Source: an uncultured Gammaproteobacteria bacterium
GTDB lineage: Bacteria > Pseudomonadota > Gammaproteobacteria > Arenicellales > JAANXG01
Length of the DNA: 56,078 nt
Assembly (NCBI GenBank): GCA_947259395.1
Contig: CAMYMN010000009.1
Location: 1-56,078, forward strand
Direction: 5' to 3'
Under the pieces are notes generated by a model, which worked only from the letters and a program-made list of their open reading frames with translations, had not been told where the DNA came from and ran no database searches. Positions 21,282 to 30,386 of the stretch are shown one piece after another (position 1 is the first letter of the stretch; each line of letters opens with the position of its first letter). Made by a program: the position numbers and the translations under genes.

Positions 21282-21330
21282 GAGCCCGCGTGTCTCACCA
21301 GACGGCGCCATCATCCAGGATCCTCGGTGC
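21282..21330. repeat. Partial copy of the second repeat family
   Basis: AGCCCGCGTGTCTCACCA (21282-21299) matches the left end of the 18211 element except one base. It is followed by CATCATCCAGGATCCTCGG, which matches 17623-17641. Upstream GACTATCCCGG (21253-21263) also echoes the inside of that element. The gap between bamB and der (21117-21359) shows nothing else. Confidence 0.5.
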
Positions 21331-21359
21331 ACTAACGATGCGCGAATAGAAAGGGAAGT

Positions 21360-22511
21360 TTAGTTGTTTACCGTAACAGAGGTTAACGTACCACCCTGGG
21401 TTAACACCAGAAGTTGCGACCCGTTGGCGATCGGAGCACCGATTACCGCGCCGTCTTTGAGTCTGGACCGCCCCACGAAATTTCCGTCTGACTTGCGCAA
21501 CACGTGCAAATACCCCTCCTTATCACCGACGAACACATAGTCTCCTTTGGCGGTCGGGGGGCTGAGCCGCCGTCGTGTCAAACTCTCCTGTTTCCAAACC
21601 GTTGTGCCGGTCAGCCGATCCAACGCGAAAACGGTATCGTGTTCATCGGTCACGTATAAATTCGTCTCATCAACCGACAGGTCATTATAAGTAGATACAT
21701 CCCGCGCCCACAAAATCCGCCGGCTACCCAAGGCGAGCGCGGTGACCCGGCCCTGGTAAGCGGCGACATAGATCACACTGCCAGCCAACACCGGGCGCGC
21801 ATCGATATCGACCAGGCGTTCAACCTCGTTACGACCACGCGGCTGGGTCACATTCACGTCCCAAATAATGCGGCCGGTCGCTACTTCAGCTGCCACGATC
21901 TTGCCGCTGGCAAACCCCAGCACGACGACCTGTTTGTACAGCGACGGTGTACCGGCCCCACGCAGCGACAAACTCGGCACAGATCGGCGAAACGACCACT
22001 GCGGGGCCCCGTCCACGGCTGACAGTCCATAGATACGTCCATCACCAGCGCGCGCTACGACCATGCCTTTCGCCGTTACCGGCGGCGTCAGCACTTCACT
22101 AGAGACCCTGCTATTCCATAGATTCGTGCCGTCACGCGCGTCTAAGGCGTGCACCACTCCCTTCGACGTCCCTACCAGCACCAGGCCCTCTCCTGCACCA
22201 ACCCCTCCGGATATCGCGGTGTTCAAGTTCGTCGACCACCTGCGTTTTCCATCGGACAAACCGGCGGCAGAGACGCGACCCTCGGGGTCGGCGGTATACA
22301 CCTGCTCCGCATCTACAGCAGGCGTCAAGTGTTGGCCGCCCTCGTCGAGATCGGCGCCGATGTCAAACGACCAATCCGGGTCCAGCTTAATTGACGTCTC
22401 GATCTTCGGTAATGGCGCCGGTGGCGGTTCCTTAACGGCTCCGCCCCGCTTGAGTCCCGATCCACAAGCAACCAGCGAAGTGAGCACAAACAATATAAAG
22501 ATGCGTTTCAT
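21360..22511 (-). CDS. bamB: Outer membrane assembly lipoprotein BamB
   Basis: 383 residues. The lipoprotein signal ends at the lipobox LVAC (Cys16), so it is anchored in the outer membrane facing the periplasm. The rest is an eight-bladed beta-propeller with repeated PQQ-type blades such as VYTADPEGRVSAAGLSDGKRRW and VLVGTSKGVVHALDARDGTNLW. BamB assists BamA in folding outer-membrane proteins. Its ATG overlaps the stop of the yfgM gene by four bases, so translation is coupled. Confidence 0.95.
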   Translation of the reverse strand: MKRIFILFVLTSLVACGSGLKRGGAVKEPPPAPLPKIETSIKLDPDWSFDIGADLDEGGQHLTPAVDAEQVYTADPEGRVSAAGLSDGKRRWSTNLNTAISGGVGAGEGLVLVGTSKGVVHALDARDGTNLWNSRVSSEVLTPPVTAKGMVVARAGDGRIYGLSAVDGAPQWSFRRSVPSLSLRGAGTPSLYKQVVVLGFASGKIVAAEVATGRIIWDVNVTQPRGRNEVERLVDIDARPVLAGSVIYVAAYQGRVTALALGSRRILWARDVSTYNDLSVDETNLYVTDEHDTVFALDRLTGTTVWKQESLTRRRLSPPTAKGDYVFVGDKEGYLHVLRKSDGNFVGRSRLKDGAVIGAPIANGSQLLVLTQGGTLTSVTVNN

Positions 22512-23152
22512 TGCGCCATGTCCATCACTGCGTTGTCAGCCTTCATATTCAATATGTCGCCGTATGAAGACCCTTCGGGAAGCTCCTGCGCCGCGGCGAG
22601 ATATGCTTCCCGCGCCTGCTCCGCCTCGCCCCGCGCCATATGGAGATCTCCCCGTATTTCCAGGTACTCCGATTCGAATCCACCCAAGTCGTCCACGGAG
22701 ATCAATTCATCTACCTGGACATATTGCTTTTCTGATAACAGAATCCGAGCCAAACGTAATCTTGCCGCATGGACAGTCGCGGGTTCTATGGAGTTATGCA
22801 CAGCCCAACGCAACTGTGACTTGGCGCTCGTGAGGTCATTTTTGTCAAAACTTATCTTGGCAAGCAGTAATGCGGCCTTTCCGGCATAGGGCGTTGATGA
22901 AAAGTTGCCCATTATCTGCCCCCCGGTGGTCTCGGCCACCGCCATATTCTGCTGACGGTAGTTACCCAACATCATTTCATAAAGCGCCGATGCGGTCTCA
23001 CCTTGGGAGGTCTTGTAGTCACGCCAGAAATTGACACCGACAATGACACCGATGCCGACAACAGCGCCGATGATTACCGAAGTTCCATTTTCCTTCCACC
23101 AAGCTTTGAGTCGTTCAGCCTGTTCATCATCGCTCAAGTGAATATCAACCAT
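22508..23152 (-). CDS. yfgM: YfgM family inner-membrane TPR protein
   Basis: Start placed at ATG 23152 (MVDIHLSDDEQAERLKAWW), the usual family start, giving 214 residues; a longer frame to 23224 lies within hisS. It overlaps the end of hisS by eight bases. The N-terminal cytoplasmic segment is followed by one membrane helix (TSVIIGAVVGIGVIVGVNFW) and a periplasmic TPR-like domain with the conserved KISFDKNDLTSAKSQLRWA region. YfgM contacts the SecYEG-PpiD periplasmic chaperone network in E. coli. Confidence 0.92.
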   Translation of the reverse strand: MVDIHLSDDEQAERLKAWWKENGTSVIIGAVVGIGVIVGVNFWRDYKTSQGETASALYEMMLGNYRQQNMAVAETTGGQIMGNFSSTPYAGKAALLLAKISFDKNDLTSAKSQLRWAVHNSIEPATVHAARLRLARILLSEKQYVQVDELISVDDLGGFESEYLEIRGDLHMARGEAEQAREAYLAAAQELPEGSSYGDILNMKADNAVMDMAQ

Positions 23153-24449
23153 TGAATTCAATGCCCTTAGATGGTTTATTGTTTTCAACCGCGATGCAAT
23201 CGATGACATCACGCACCGCCTCAAGCAGACGATCTTTTGCCACTGATATCTGCTCGCGGCCGCTACGCAGTGGTTTTACCACAAGGGTCCCGGATTTCAA
23301 TTCGTCTTCTCCCACTAATATCGCCACCTGAGCGTTACTCTTATCGGCTCGTTTCATCTGACTTTTAATGCCGCTTTCCCCGCAGTGATTGATGACATTC
23401 AATCCTGCATCTCGTAATTCTTCGCCGATCACAATGCCGGTGCGTTTAGCAATACTACCCAGCATCACTAAGTAGACATCTACCCCCATCTCATTGGTTT
23501 GTAGTGACAACAATTCAACCAATCGCTCGAATCCCAGGGCAAAACCAATAGCCGGAGTCGGCTTCCCGCCCAACTCCTCAACCAATCCATCGTACCGACC
23601 CCCTGCGCAAACCGTACCCTGGGCCCCTAACCGACTGCTTGACCATTCAAAAACAGTCCGCCAGTAATAGTCCAAACCCCGAACCAAACGAGAATTGACG
23701 CGATATTGAATGCCCGCCGCCGATAGGTACTCCTGTAACGCTTCGAAATGTGTGCGCGAGTAGGAATCCAGGCTATCCAGGATGTTGGGAGCCTCAGCAA
23801 TGATTTTTCTTGTGCGCTCGTCTTTGCTATCTAAAACTCGCAATGGATTAGTATTGAGCCGTTTTTGACTATCCTCATCAAGTTGCGATTCATATCTCAA
23901 TAAATAATTAACCAATTTTTGACGATATTGTTGCCGTGTTTCATTATCTCCCAGAGAGTTAATCTCCAGATTGATCTCCCCAACTCTTAGTTCACGCCAG
24001 ATTCTGGAGACCAACAAGATCATCTCTGCATCAATATCGGGCCCCTCCCAACCGACCGCTTCCGCGCCGATTTGATGAAATTGCCGGTGCCGGCCTCGCT
24101 GCGGCCGCTCGTGCCGAAACATCGGACCCAGATAGTACAACCGTTGCTGCTGATTGTGGAAAAGCCCATGTTGAATACCTGCGCGCACGCAACCAGCAGT
24201 ACCCTCAGGCCGTAATGTGATGCTTTCCCCATCCCGGTCAGTGAACGTATACATCTCCTTGCCGACGATATCCGTCTGCATGCCGATCGACCGCGCGAAC
24301 AAATCGGTTTTTTCTATTAACGGCAACCGAATCTCACGATAACCGTAGGCCTCCAATACCCTCCGCATCACGGCCTCGGAGTGCTGCCACGAAGCTACAT
24401 CGGCGGGCAGTATATCTTTCATGCCCTTGATTGATTGAAGCTTACTCAT
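23145..24449 (-). CDS. hisS: Histidyl-tRNA synthetase
   Basis: Charges tRNA-His with histidine. It is 434 residues, a class II enzyme. Motif 2 is YLGPMFRHERPQRGRHRQFHQ; the histidine-binding motifs are LVRGLDYYWRTVFEW and AGGRYDGLVEELGG; motif 3 is AIGFALGFERL. A C-terminal anticodon-binding domain follows. It starts 27 bases after rodZ. The ispG gene that often lies between rodZ and hisS is absent. Confidence 0.97.
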   Translation of the reverse strand: MSKLQSIKGMKDILPADVASWQHSEAVMRRVLEAYGYREIRLPLIEKTDLFARSIGMQTDIVGKEMYTFTDRDGESITLRPEGTAGCVRAGIQHGLFHNQQQRLYYLGPMFRHERPQRGRHRQFHQIGAEAVGWEGPDIDAEMILLVSRIWRELRVGEINLEINSLGDNETRQQYRQKLVNYLLRYESQLDEDSQKRLNTNPLRVLDSKDERTRKIIAEAPNILDSLDSYSRTHFEALQEYLSAAGIQYRVNSRLVRGLDYYWRTVFEWSSSRLGAQGTVCAGGRYDGLVEELGGKPTPAIGFALGFERLVELLSLQTNEMGVDVYLVMLGSIAKRTGIVIGEELRDAGLNVINHCGESGIKSQMKRADKSNAQVAILVGEDELKSGTLVVKPLRSGREQISVAKDRLLEAVRDVIDCIAVENNKPSKGIEFNG

Positions 24450-24476
24450 CGGGTCGCCAGCTAGGTTTTTTGATGA

Positions 24477-25448
24477 TTAGTTACCGCCCACTCCCTCAAT
24501 CACGAATCGCGCATACAGGCCGGTTTGATAGCGGGTGATATCAAACGGTTTACCATTGTATTCCATACGTACACCACCAGCATTGCCCAGAAATACACTA
24601 AACGGGGGCGTACCCTGCACTTCGATCTCACGTCCCGCGAGGAAACTTTGATGGAGCAAACGCTCATTACTCGCATCCCGTATCTCCGCCCATGAGGCCT
24701 GTGAAAATTTGAGTACTATCTTGCCGACCCGCGTCGCGGTTACAGTTGGTACTTGCCTGGAGGCAGTTGCCGTAACCGCTGGCGGCGATACGTTTTGTTG
24801 ATTCGGCGGTTGGACCTCCTCATCCATTGCCGACGGCGTTGTGCGCTGCTCTGTATCCGCGGCGCGTGACGCAAGCAACTCGGATGCCAGAGGCATCGAT
24901 TGACTTACATCCGTCTGCGCCGGTGAGGCGTTTATCTGCGGCGGCTGGTCTTCTGTCATTGTGGTCTTGGCTGGTGTCCTGTCCTTATCAACCTTCTCGG
25001 CAACCAAATCAGGCAGCTCGGCGAGAAGGTCTTTTTCAAAATCGAATCCGCTTTGCGACCTCCACCACACAATCACTAGGCCGATTAACAGAATTCCAAG
25101 ACCATAACTCATGAGCCGTACCCAACGGTCGCTACTTCTCGCCTGGCGTTGGACTGGCCGCGCGATCGCAGGCATCGACCTTGCCATAGGCTCTGGTTGC
25201 AGCGGAGGTAAAACGGAGTCTTCGTCAACCTTTACTAACCGTGCATAACTGCGCAGATAACCACGAACATAAGTAGCTCCGGGCAACTCCTTGTAATCGT
25301 CTTGCTCCAACGCCTTGATCTGCGATATAGACAGGCGCAGCTCACCGGCCACATCCTCGACGGAAAGCCCAAGCCCCTCGCGCGCTTTCCTTAACCTGGT
25401 GCCGCAAGTAAGTGGCTCGGCAATCGATGCCTCGTGTTCCGCAATCAT
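24477..25448 (-). CDS. rodZ: Cytoskeletal protein RodZ-like
   Basis: 323 residues. An N-terminal helix-turn-helix domain (GTRLRKAREGLGLSVEDVAG, then YVRGYLRSYARLV) lies in the cytoplasm and is expected to bind MreB. One membrane helix follows (LMSYGLGILLIGLVIVWW, about 113-130), then a Pro/Thr/Ser-rich linker. The periplasmic DUF4115 beta domain (SQASWAEIRDASNERLL to GGVRMEYNGKPFDI) completes it. RodZ helps set rod shape. Its ATG overlaps the pilF stop by four bases. Confidence 0.93.
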   Translation of the reverse strand: MIAEHEASIAEPLTCGTRLRKAREGLGLSVEDVAGELRLSISQIKALEQDDYKELPGATYVRGYLRSYARLVKVDEDSVLPPLQPEPMARSMPAIARPVQRQARSSDRWVRLMSYGLGILLIGLVIVWWRSQSGFDFEKDLLAELPDLVAEKVDKDRTPAKTTMTEDQPPQINASPAQTDVSQSMPLASELLASRAADTEQRTTPSAMDEEVQPPNQQNVSPPAVTATASRQVPTVTATRVGKIVLKFSQASWAEIRDASNERLLHQSFLAGREIEVQGTPPFSVFLGNAGGVRMEYNGKPFDITRYQTGLYARFVIEGVGGN

Positions 25449-26206
25449 TTTCGAGTACGGCTTAGTTTCTCTAATTCCTGGGCCTGTTTTGAGCGCGCAA
25501 ACTGGCCGCGAAGCAGCGAGGCGTATTCCTCCGCAACTTTGGGAGCATTTAATTTATGCTCGATCTTGTATGCGAGTAGAAGGCTTTCAGGGGTCTTGGA
25601 CGCGATCGAAAAATAACGTTCGATATATCCGCGCGCTGATAAATAGTTCTTGCGGCGAAAATTGATATCGGCCATATGGTACAAGGCCAAAGACAGTCCC
25701 GGATTGATGCGTAACGCCGTACGGAAATATGACTCCGCGGCTTGCGTCCTACCGTGAGTGATCAGGCATTCCCCGGCACGCAAATTGGATATGTCCGGTT
25801 GCCGGTAAAGCGGGTTGGATAATGCGTTTTTATACTGTTCGAGCGCCTCTTCAATCCGCCCGCGTCGGCACAGAAATGTACCGAAATCATGGGCCGCTTG
25901 TGAATTCTCCGTATCCGAACGCACCGCTTGGACAAAACGACTTTCCGCTTCTTTGTTGTTTCCCAACCGTTCTTGCAGCGCGGCCATTGCGTGGTTCGCC
26001 GCTGAGTTCTCGGGGTCTATCTCCAACGCGTGTTCTAACTCCTCACGGGCCACCTCAAGTTGATTGCGTTGCATGTAATTAATGGCCAGCTGAGTTCTAA
26101 TCTCCGCCTGCTTCGAGGCATCTGCCGCCTTGCCAATGGATTCGTTGGTTGCACATGCAGCCAGCCCCAATACAACTATTGCGATTATCAACACGTGTCG
26201 AATCAT
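25445..26206 (-). CDS. pilF: Type IV pilus biogenesis lipoprotein PilF/PilW
   Basis: Start set at ATG 26206 ([19 protein letters not shown]), overlapping the rlmN stop by four bases, because this gives a normal lipoprotein signal with lipobox LAAC. The product is 253 residues. Several TPR units follow (for example [20 protein letters not shown] and [20 protein letters not shown]). PilF/PilW guides the PilQ secretin into the outer membrane. Its place between rlmN and rodZ matches Pseudomonas and relatives. Confidence 0.9.
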   Translation of the reverse strand: MIRHVLIIAIVVLGLAACATNESIGKAADASKQAEIRTQLAINYMQRNQLEVAREELEHALEIDPENSAANHAMAALQERLGNNKEAESRFVQAVRSDTENSQAAHDFGTFLCRRGRIEEALEQYKNALSNPLYRQPDISNLRAGECLITHGRTQAAESYFRTALRINPGLSLALYHMADINFRRKNYLSARGYIERYFSIASKTPESLLLAYKIEHKLNAPKVAEEYASLLRGQFARSKQAQELEKLSRTRK

Positions 26207-27312
26207 GTCATCAACTCCGCGGTGTGCGCAGACCGCTGCCAGCGCGTTGAACGATGAGTCCGGTCGCGAAACTTGCCCGCCAATTGTCCGCAAGCGGCAT
26301 CGATGTCCTCGCCCCGGGTCTTGCGTGTAATCGTCATAATCCCCGCAGCCAGCAGCTGGTCTCGGAATCGATCGATGGTGGCAGTGTCGGAACGTCGTAA
26401 GTTGACGCCGGGTACCGAGTTGTAAGGAATGAGATTTATCTTTGCCGGTACCCCACGCAGCACTCGGATTAGTTCGCGGGCGATAGATTTTGAGTCGTTC
26501 ATACCGGCAAGCATTACATACTCGAAGGTGATGCGGCTCCGCGATTCACCAGAAACATAGCGGCGGCAGGCATCAATGAGCGAGGCAACCGGATACTTGC
26601 GATTGAGCGGGACCAATTTGTTGCGCAGTTCATCATTGGGTGCGTGCAGTGAGATCGCCAGACTTACCGGACAAAACCGCTTGAGCTCATCGATTTTCGG
26701 TACTAATCCTGCAGTACTCACCGTAACCCGTCTTCGCGAAAGACCGTATGCGAAATCGTCCAACAAGATATTTAACGTACTCAGCACGTTGTCGAAATTG
26801 AGCAACGGCTCACCCATTCCCATAAATACGACATTGGTGATAACCCGATCGTCTTTCGCGGCGGTTTCCAGCATCCGGTGAGCAAGCCATATCTGGCCTA
26901 TGATTTCCGCGCTGGTGAGGTTTCTGTTGTACCCATGTAATGCCGTAGAGCAAAAACTGCAGTTCAAGGCGCAGCCCACCTGCGACGATATACAAAGCGT
27001 GCCACGTCCGACCTCGGGAATGAAGACCATTTCTATACCATTACCATCGTCCAAGCGTAATAACCACTTGCGCGTACCATCAGCAGATACCTGTTCGCTG
27101 ACTACCGACGGTGCGTCGAGACGAGTGGTCTGCCGCAGCTTTGCTCTGAGCGCTTTGCTCAGATTCGTCATCGATTCGAATTCCGTCTCGCCCCGTTGAT
27201 GAATGCATTGCAGCACTTGATCTGCGCGATAAGCACGTTCACCCAGATCTTCGAAGAATCGCCTCAGAGCAAGACGATCCAACCCAAATAAATTTGTCGG
27301 CGGTTGCAACAT
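26203..27312 (-). CDS. rlmN: Dual-specificity 23S rRNA/tRNA adenine-C2 methyltransferase RlmN
   Basis: 369 residues. The radical SAM cluster motif CALNCSFC (CX3CX2C) is present. The two cysteines used in catalysis are also there, one in [12 protein letters not shown] just before the cluster motif and one in [11 protein letters not shown] near the C-terminus. The enzyme methylates A2503 of 23S rRNA and A37 of some tRNAs. Its ATG shares one base with the ndk stop (TAATG), so the two are coupled. Confidence 0.97.
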   Translation of the reverse strand: MLQPPTNLFGLDRLALRRFFEDLGERAYRADQVLQCIHQRGETEFESMTNLSKALRAKLRQTTRLDAPSVVSEQVSADGTRKWLLRLDDGNGIEMVFIPEVGRGTLCISSQVGCALNCSFCSTALHGYNRNLTSAEIIGQIWLAHRMLETAAKDDRVITNVVFMGMGEPLLNFDNVLSTLNILLDDFAYGLSRRRVTVSTAGLVPKIDELKRFCPVSLAISLHAPNDELRNKLVPLNRKYPVASLIDACRRYVSGESRSRITFEYVMLAGMNDSKSIARELIRVLRGVPAKINLIPYNSVPGVNLRRSDTATIDRFRDQLLAAGIMTITRKTRGEDIDAACGQLAGKFRDRTHRSTRWQRSAHTAELMT

Positions 27313-27743
27313 TACCGTGTCCGCGGGCAGATCTCGTCTGGTTTGAAAAAAAACCCGATTTCTTGCGCGGCCGTATCCGGTCCGTCGGAACCGTGGACTG
27401 CGTTTTCATCCACGGTCGTGGCGAAGACTGCCCGTATGGTGCCCGGCGCCGCCTGCGCGGGATCCGTTGCCCCCATCAAATCGCGGTTCTTTTCAATTGC
27501 GTTCTCCCCCTCAAGGACCTGAATCAGAATTGGGCCTGACTGCATGAACCTAACGAGATCATTGAAAAACGGCCGTTCTCTGTGCACCGCGTAAAAACCC
27601 TCTGCCTGATTTTGTGTGAGGTGCACCATTTTCGCCGCCACGATGCGCAATCCTGCTTCCTCAAAACGGCGTAAGATTTCACCGATAATGTTGTTCGCAA
27701 CTGCGTCCGGTTTGATTATAGATAAGGTGCGTTCAGTCGCCAT
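27312..27743 (-). CDS. ndk: Nucleoside diphosphate kinase
   Basis: 143 residues, typical length. It transfers a phosphate from NTPs to NDPs. The family N-terminus [18 protein letters not shown] is clear and the segment [20 protein letters not shown] contains the active-site His. A GGAG ribosome site lies nine bases before the ATG. It heads the ndk-rlmN-pilF-rodZ-hisS-yfgM-bamB run. Confidence 0.97.
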   Translation of the reverse strand: MATERTLSIIKPDAVANNIIGEILRRFEEAGLRIVAAKMVHLTQNQAEGFYAVHRERPFFNDLVRFMQSGPILIQVLEGENAIEKNRDLMGATDPAQAAPGTIRAVFATTVDENAVHGSDGPDTAAQEIGFFFKPDEICPRTR

Positions 27744-27755
27744 GCATAGTCTCCA

Positions 27756-27962
27756 AAATTGGCCAATCCAATTTGAATGTCCCCGCGCTTATGCGCGGGG
27801 AATCATCCCGGCTGCGCCGGGATACACTGGACTCGGCCGGTTGTCGGCAAAGCCGCACCCGGCCTCGTCCGTGGCCCGCACGATACCGTGCGGGCATCGC
27901 GTCTATCCCCGTGCTCACGCACGGGGTCTTGTTCCGCGATAAAACCTCGCGCGTTGCGCGAG
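27756..27962. repeat. Array of consecutive inverted repeats upstream of ndk
   Basis: Seven inverted repeats occur in about 205 bases. AAATTGG-N5-CCAATTT is at 27756-27774. CCCCGCGC-TTAT-GCGCGGGG is at 27781-27800. ATCCCGGC-TGC-GCCGGGAT is at 27805-27823. An interrupted GGAC..GGCCGG/CCGGCC..GTCC stem is at 27829-27870. GCCCGCACG-ATAC-CGTGCGGGC is at 27874-27895. CCCCGTGC-TCAC-GCACGGGG is at 27907-27926. CTCGCGC-GTT-GCGCGAG is at 27946-27962. Stem sequences differ, so this is not a tandem repeat. The stems have no T-tracts like those of intrinsic terminators. Confidence 0.85.
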
Positions 27963-28001
27963 TCGGGGGTAAATCGGAAACAGGGGCGCGTAGTGTACCG
28001 T

Positions 28002-29360
28002 TTACGTCGTACGTCGGGCAATTAGGCCGTCACCATGAATACCCACATAACGTACTTGTCGCCAGCACCCAACCTCATCCGACCCGGCCGGCACATAAAC
28101 GGTCAGGTAATCTGCGGCACGCGCCCGCTGGTAGCCTGTGGGAAGGTTGCCGTCACCTTCGATCAACACCCGATGGACTTCACCAAGCCGGCTGCGGAAT
28201 AGTCGCGCTCTGATCAAAGATGCCGTGTGCCGCAGACGTTTGGCGCGTTGTCTGCGTATCGCCGTGGGTACTTGCAACCGTGACGGGATACGCGCCGCCG
28301 GCGTTCCGGCACGTTCCGAATAGCAAAATACATGAGGAAATGCGATTTCGAGTTCGCGAACCATGTGCTCCGTTTCCCGGAATTGGTTTTCGGTCTCGGT
28401 GGGAAAACCGACCATGATGTCTGCGCTCAAAACCAGATCCGGAATGCGCCGCCGCAGCGCCCCGATCCGGTCATACACAAGATCTGCGTCGTAACGGCGT
28501 TTCATACGTTTCAATATTAGTGTGCTGCCGCTTTGCAGCGACAGGTGTAGATGGCGGCAAAGTCGAGGGTCGCTTTCCAACGAACCAATCAATGCATCGT
28601 CGATGTGCCCCGGGTCGATGGAGCTCAGACGGATCCTGAAGTCTCCTTCCGCGTTCAACAGATCCGCGAGCAGGCCGGAAAGACCGTATTGGTGTCCGCT
28701 GTCAACTAGATCATCGCCATAGGAGCCAAGATCTATGCCGCAAATCACGACCTCCTTGTAGCCATTTAATACCAACCTTTCGACTTGACGCCTGACCAGC
28801 TCTGCGGGCAACGAACGGCTGGGGCCACGCGCGCGATGGATGATGCAGAAAGTGCAGCCTTGACTGCAGCCTTGCTGTACTTGGACGAAAGCGCGGGTGT
28901 GCCCGTGCAGGCCGGAAACCAGGGCGTCCGGTAGACTCACCTGCTGATCCAGATCGCCCACCATGATCTTGGAAAGTTGGCCGCGTTCCAGATCCGGTAA
29001 CAACCGATGAATATCTAATTTGCGATCGTTCCCTAATACCAAATCTACACCCGGAATCTTCGCGCACGCCAGCGGGTTCATTTGCGCGTAACAACCGGTG
29101 ACCACCACGAGGGCGTCCGGATTGCGGCGGATGGCGCGACGCACCTCCTGCCGCGCCTGCTTATCCGCCTCGCCGGTTACGGTGCACGTATTGATGACGT
29201 AGAGGTCAGCAACTTCCCTATGCCCCACAGCTTCCCACCCCGCGGCGCTGAGCGTGTGGCTGATGAACTCTGATTCAAACGTATTGACTTTGCAGCCTAA
29301 GGTCGCGACGCCAAAACGCTTTTCGCGGCTCTTGCAAGCTACCTCAATCGAAGAATCCAC
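28002..29360 (-). CDS. mtaB: tRNA t6A37 methylthiotransferase MtaB-like
   Basis: 452 residues from a GTG at 29360. An N-terminal UPF0004 domain with three cluster cysteines (GCKVN, NTCTV, GCYAQ) is followed by the radical SAM domain with CSQGCTFCII (CX3CX2C) and a C-terminal TRAM-like segment. The GCKVN and GIDLGSYGDDL features fit MtaB, which makes ms2t6A at position 37 of tRNA, better than MiaB or RimO. It stands alone between the hairpin array and a repeat element. Confidence 0.87.
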   Translation of the reverse strand: MDSSIEVACKSREKRFGVATLGCKVNTFESEFISHTLSAAGWEAVGHREVADLYVINTCTVTGEADKQARQEVRRAIRRNPDALVVVTGCYAQMNPLACAKIPGVDLVLGNDRKLDIHRLLPDLERGQLSKIMVGDLDQQVSLPDALVSGLHGHTRAFVQVQQGCSQGCTFCIIHRARGPSRSLPAELVRRQVERLVLNGYKEVVICGIDLGSYGDDLVDSGHQYGLSGLLADLLNAEGDFRIRLSSIDPGHIDDALIGSLESDPRLCRHLHLSLQSGSTLILKRMKRRYDADLVYDRIGALRRRIPDLVLSADIMVGFPTETENQFRETEHMVRELEIAFPHVFCYSERAGTPAARIPSRLQVPTAIRRQRAKRLRHTASLIRARLFRSRLGEVHRVLIEGDGNLPTGYQRARAADYLTVYVPAGSDEVGCWRQVRYVGIHGDGLIARRTT

Positions 29361-29375
29361 CCGCGCTCCCAGTTT

Positions 29376-29531
29376 GGTTTAACCCGGGCGAAGCTTCGCT
29401 CCCCCAGGGTGACTTGTTTATCCTGCATACGGCATCAAGGATTCTGCGTAGCGGCGAAGGGACTTGTGCTGGTGTAGTCGCAGTATCGAGCCTCCGGACG
29501 CCGCAGTGGAGCGAAACTCATAGCGGGTTAA
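29376..29531. repeat. Diverged copy of the GGTTAACCCG inverted-repeat element
   Basis: The left end reads GGTTTAACCCGG (29376-29387) and the right end is CGGGTTAA (29524-29531). Inside is TGGAGCGAAACTCATAGC (29507-29524), which matches 11501-11518 of the intact element at all but one or two bases. GCGAAGCTTCGC (29388-29399) is a perfect palindrome. The right end contains the iscA stop codon. The element fills the mtaB-iscA gap. Confidence 0.6.
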
Positions 29532-29851
29532 GTGCTGAAACTCTCGCCGCAACCGCAAGTGCCCTTGACCCGGGGATTTTTGAATCGGAACGTCTCGCTC
29601 AAGCCGTCTTTTGTAAAATCGATCTCGGTACCGTCAACAAAATCTAAGCTTTTGTTGTCGACGATTATCTTCACCCCACGGCTTTCGAATACATGATCGT
29701 CTGAGTTGATTTCATCAGCATAGTTGACAACGTAGGCATGTCCGGAGCAACCGGTGGTCTTGACACCAAAGCGCAGACCCTCACCATGCCCCCGGGATTG
29801 CAGGTAGGTGCGTACACGTGTCGCGGCATTTTCAGTTAGGGTGACCGGCAT
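29528..29851 (-). CDS. iscA: Iron-sulfur cluster assembly protein IscA
   Basis: 107 residues, the usual length. The three cluster or iron ligands are at Cys35 (TGCSG) and Cys99/Cys101 (CGCGESF), which is the IscA pattern. It is an A-type carrier that passes [4Fe-4S] clusters to targets. It follows iscR by 13 bases. The iscS, iscU, hscBA and fdx genes normally found here are missing. Its TAA stop is supplied by the end of a repeat element. Confidence 0.94.
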   Translation of the reverse strand: MPVTLTENAATRVRTYLQSRGHGEGLRFGVKTTGCSGHAYVVNYADEINSDDHVFESRGVKIIVDNKSLDFVDGTEIDFTKDGLSETFRFKNPRVKGTCGCGESFST

Positions 29852-29864
29852 GTTTCTGTAACTA

Positions 29865-30323
29865 CTAGTGGGGAGACGGTATGTCCACCCGTCCTCCTTG
29901 CCTCATGGCAACTTCTTTAACATGGGGCTGGTTGATAAGATTTCCAAGGCTGATATTGGTCAGAAAATGACGTATCTGAATACTCAAATCCTGCCACAAG
30001 AAATGAGTCAGGCACGGGTTCTCATCTTGACAGTTTTTCAGCCCGCCGCATTGCGTCGCGTCGATGTGTTCCTCGATGGCATCGATGATTTGCGCCACTG
30101 CAATCTCGTAGGGTGAACGTTTGAGACTATAGCCACCCCCCGGACCGCGGGTGCTGACAACCAGATCCCGGCGCCGAAGTTGGGCAAACAATTGTTCCAG
30201 GTAGGACAAAGAGATGCCCTGTCGCATTGATACTTCAGACAACGCGATGGCGCCTTTGTTGTAATGAATCGCCAAGTCCAACATGGCGGTAACCGCGTAA
30301 CGGCCCTTCGTCGTCAGTCTCAT
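29865..30323 (-). CDS. iscR: Fe-S cluster-responsive transcription factor IscR
   Basis: Start taken at the second ATG (30323, [15 protein letters not shown]). This gives 152 residues and puts the cluster ligands at Cys92, Cys98, Cys104 and His107, exactly as in E. coli IscR. The Rrf2 winged-helix domain ([20 protein letters not shown]) is intact. It binds a [2Fe-2S] cluster and controls Fe-S genes. A type-1-like IscR operator lies over its predicted promoter (30366-30390), implying autorepression. Confidence 0.95.
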   Translation of the reverse strand: MRLTTKGRYAVTAMLDLAIHYNKGAIALSEVSMRQGISLSYLEQLFAQLRRRDLVVSTRGPGGGYSLKRSPYEIAVAQIIDAIEEHIDATQCGGLKNCQDENPCLTHFLWQDLSIQIRHFLTNISLGNLINQPHVKEVAMRQGGRVDIPSPH

Positions 30324-30357
30324 CACACGCTCCGGTAGACCAGTCTCAAGGGCGCAA

Positions 30358-30386
30358 ATTGTCTCTTACTTGACTATTTTGATCAA
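30358..30386 (-). promoter_or_regulatory. Predicted promoter of iscR-iscA
   Basis: On the minus strand TTGATC (30386-30381) is followed by a 17-base spacer and GACAAT (30363-30358), about 35 bases before the iscR start. It overlaps the IscR operator and the end of cysE. Confidence 0.5.

Noticed and set aside
27781-27962. CRISPR array suggested by CCCCGCGC..GCGCGGGG and CCCCGTGC..GCACGGGG hairpins
   Set aside because: The two look a little like type I-E repeats, but stem sequences differ, spacing is irregular and there are no equal-length spacers or cas genes.
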